Positions 62,259 to 64,000 of a stretch of DNA of 64,000 nt are shown in pieces. The notes under the pieces are model-generated. The model was not told the origin of the DNA, searched no databases, and was given only the letters and a program-made list of their open reading frames with translations. How positions within the stretch are numbered: position 1 is the stretch's first letter; each line of letters starts with the position of its first letter. The translations under genes and the position numbers were made by a program. Source of the stretch: Verrucomicrobiota bacterium (GTDB lineage: Bacteria; Verrucomicrobiota; Verrucomicrobiia; Limisphaerales; JACRJZ01); contig JACRJZ010000068.1 of NCBI GenBank assembly GCA_016219875.1, forward strand, positions 1 to 64,000, given 5' to 3'.

Positions 62259-62963
62259 CTGGAATTGCGCATCCCGACTACCGCTTATTTGCCTTTTGCC
62301 TTCTGCTTTATGCCTTTTTGAGTTCAGCCTCCTGGAAACTCGCCGGCACGACCTGAGAGCGTTCAAAAGGAATACACCACCCGTCGGCCCTTTCGGGTCA
62401 GGATCTCCGTTCGCCCGCATGTTCCCTCTCCACCGCACCTGAACTTGGTCGCTTCGCTCCGCGCCCACTGATTATGATGACGCGAAGATCGGCGTGTTGA
62501 CGGCAGGATGGAACAGAATCCTCTTGTGCCTGTCAATCAATTTCCCCTGCATTTTTTAAGATCCTGCAATCCTCGGCATATCGCAGAGCAGTGCTGGTTT
62601 AAGTGAACGCTGGGTCAGGGGATCCGGCCTACACTCTTGCCATGTAGGCCGTGTGCCCTCACACGGCGAGCGCCGAGAGCTTCACCAGCCCATCGCACTT
62701 GGACGCAATCATTGACGAAGCCCAAGAAATCGTGAGCACTTGCTTGAAAACCGCCACGTGCGGTCATGCGGCCTACAGAACGGTTTTTGTGGGCCGGACC
62801 CATTGGCCCGATGTTTACTGGCAAATGCTGTTTCCTCCAGTTTGCGGACATCGTGATCCCTTGAACGAGAGAGGCACGTCCGGTCGAGAATAGCATCTTT
62901 CTCCAGACCGTCTTCGGGCACCGCCGGAGAGATCCCCCCCCAAAAAAAAGTTCATCACGTCGC
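62259..62963. other. Gene-free region
   Basis: About 700 bases with only a simple-repeat tract (TTTGCCTTTTGCCTTCTGC near 62288). No frame with recognisable content and no tRNA-like fold was seen by eye. Confidence 0.5.
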
Positions 62964-63172
62964 TTGACAGCAATCTGCCAGGATGCTTTCTTACGCGCGG
63001 AATTCGCCGACAGATTTCGGGCAACGCGAAATTGTTCTTTGAGAAGCCCAAACAGATTTCGGCTTTGGTTTTTATACAGGCTGAAGCCGAGAATCCACCT
63101 AATCCCACTTGTATATCGAAATTCCCCGGGCCTCGACAGCCATCCCCTGGCTGAGAGGCCCGGTTTTTTTTT
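62964..63172 (+). ncRNA. Candidate small RNA with promoter and intrinsic terminator
   Basis: A consensus -35 (TTGACA, 62964-62969) begins the unit; the -10 (around TTCTTA, 62988-62993) is weak. The transcript would be about 170 bases. Internal hairpins include ATTTCG..CGAAAT (near 63014-63031) and CGGCTT..AAGCCG (near 63061-63092), and an ACAGATTTCGG is present twice. It ends in a strong terminator. There is no open frame of note. The length would fit a 6S-type RNA, but no specific family is claimed. Confidence 0.45.
63126..63172 (+). terminator. Intrinsic terminator
   Basis: CCGGGCCTC (63126-63134) pairs with GAGGCCCGG (63155-63163), with an inner AGCCA/TGGCT stem, followed by nine Ts (63164-63172). 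The T-run is on the plus strand, so it ends a plus-strand transcript, although no plus-strand protein gene lies upstream. Confidence 0.85.
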
Positions 63173-63220
63173 GCCCTGCTCCAACGTAAATACAGCAACC
63201 CCTGATCCGTGTGCAGTGAC

Positions 63221-64000
63221 TCAACTCTTCGACGCTTCGCCCGACGTTCCGCCTTGGTTCAGCCGTTGCAGCACTTCCTGAGTCAGCACCTCGTAGGCGG
63301 CGGCCCCGGCACTGTACTTATCGTAGTGAATGATCGGTTGGCCGTGGCTGGGCGCCTCGGCCAGACGCGTCGTGCGCGGGATGACCGTGTCGAACACCGC
63401 GTCGCCGAAATGCTGGCGGACTTCGCTCACGACCTGATGCGACAAGTTCGTGCGTCCGTCGAACATGGTCATGACCACGCCCAGCAAATGCAGCTTTGGA
63501 TTCACGCCGGCATCGCGCAACTGCCCCACGATGCGGTGGATCGTCGAGATGCCTTCCAGTGCGTAATACTCGCATTGCAGCGGCACGATCAAGTGCTCCG
63601 CCGCCGCCAGAGCGTTCAAGGTCAGGACGCCCAGCGACGGCGCGCAGTCCATCACGATCACATCGTAACGCCCGGACTCCCGGATCGGCTGGAGACAATC
63701 CCTCACGCGCGCCAAGTGGTTCTCCATGCGCGCCAACTCAAGGTCCGCCCCACACAAATCCACCTCGCTGGGGATGACATCAAGCCGCTCGAACTCCGTG
63801 TGCAGAATCTTGCCTTCCAACGCGCCATCGCCGAGCAACGGTTCGTAGGCGCTGGCGCCCGACGTTTTCTCCAAGCCCAGTCCGCTGGTCGCGTTGGCCT
63901 GTGAATCCAAATCCAGCAGCAACACGCGCTGGCCCACGGACGCGAGGCACGCGGAGAGGTTCACGGCGGTCGTGGTTTTCCCCACCCCGCCTTTCTGGTT
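63221..64000 (-). CDS. ParA/Soj-family ATPase (5' end outside window)
   Basis: 260 codons are present; the frame is open through the window end. The deviant Walker A (NQKGGVGKTTTAVNL) starts at the edge, so only a few N-terminal residues are missing. Walker A' (LLLDLDSQANAT), the Walker B-type VIVMDCAPSLGVLT, and later GVVMTMFDGRTNLSHQV and IPRTTRLAEAPSHG are standard for Soj/ParA. It would segregate chromosome origin or another cargo. parB usually follows parA, but here none does; a 1.1-kb non-coding region follows. Confidence 0.93.
   Translation of the reverse strand, partial: NQKGGVGKTTTAVNLSACLASVGQRVLLLDLDSQANATSGLGLEKTSGASAYEPLLGDGALEGKILHTEFERLDVIPSEVDLCGADLELARMENHLARVRDCLQPIRESGRYDVIVMDCAPSLGVLTLNALAAAEHLIVPLQCEYYALEGISTIHRIVGQLRDAGVNPKLHLLGVVMTMFDGRTNLSHQVVSEVRQHFGDAVFDTVIPRTTRLAEAPSHGQPIIHYDKYSAGAAAYEVLTQEVLQRLNQGGTSGEASKS

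Noticed and set aside
62615..63198. Minus-strand frames in the non-coding region left of parA
   Set aside because: No ribosome binding site, no domain, composition unlike coding DNA of this genome; the region is better explained by a structured RNA and terminator.

Overview
The window looks like chromosomal DNA of a free-living verrucomicrobial bacterium, probably of the Pedosphaera/Limisphaera type (subdivision 3). This rests on overall gene style: high GC, a giant secreted CotH/lamin-tail protein, an ECF sigma factor with a membrane-anchored C-terminal extension, a secreted Gfo/Idh/MocA oxidoreductase with a Tat signal, and very abundant short palindromic intergenic repeats. No rRNA, tRNA, CRISPR array or transposase was recognised. 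The assignment is inference; no marker gene search was possible.

Layout. 1-1.3 kb: queD and a flavin reductase. 1.3-14.3 kb: one gene for a ~4,340-residue secreted multidomain protein. 14.7-26 kb: mixed housekeeping and regulatory genes (M20 peptidase, flippase-like protein, EamA transporter, trpB, YdeI-like protein, membrane-anchored ECF sigma factor, cupin, an ECF41 sigma remnant without its sigma-2 region, trpG/pabA, a lipoprotein, a TPR membrane protein). 26-29.8 kb: a probable stress operon hsp20-lon-LolA-like gene. 30-34 kb: a secreted beta-helix protein and a Tat-exported oxidoreductase. 34-37.7 kb: a quinone/electrophile-stress-like group (wrbA, yceI, a small membrane protein, pirin, a divergent LysR regulator), plus the tail of a lost EamA gene.

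37.7-42.2 kb is a decayed mobile/defence island on the minus strand: truncated dndC, a PD-(D/E)xK (HsdR-N-like) nuclease, a three-cysteine (Gp37/Gp68-type) protein, its partner TcmP, and a broken P-loop ATPase. 42.5-58 kb returns to core genes: tex, a SWIM-SNF2 helicase with a repeat inserted between its ATPase motifs, a nonsense-interrupted small gene, rmuC, pyrB, pyrK-pyrD, a small nucleotidyltransferase module, ppk2 and pgm. 58.5-62.1 kb is a second conflict-type island of visibly lower GC: two orphan genes, a gutted TIR gene, a trypsin-co-occurring (Trypco1-like) protein, a trypsin-like protease and a CpXC protein, mostly joined by stop/start overlaps. 62.1-63.2 kb has no protein gene but holds a strictly 21-nt-phased G-tract array and a candidate small RNA ending in a strong intrinsic terminator. 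A parA/soj-type gene runs off the right end.

The most unusual theme is that several families of short palindromic or simple tandem repeats occur not only between genes but also in frame inside or at the ends of coding sequences (giant protein twice, SNF2 helicase, LolA-like protein, TIR remnant, ECF41 remnant, the 117-residue orphan protein). The two decayed defence islands show deletions, some of which have repeat tracts at the breakpoints.
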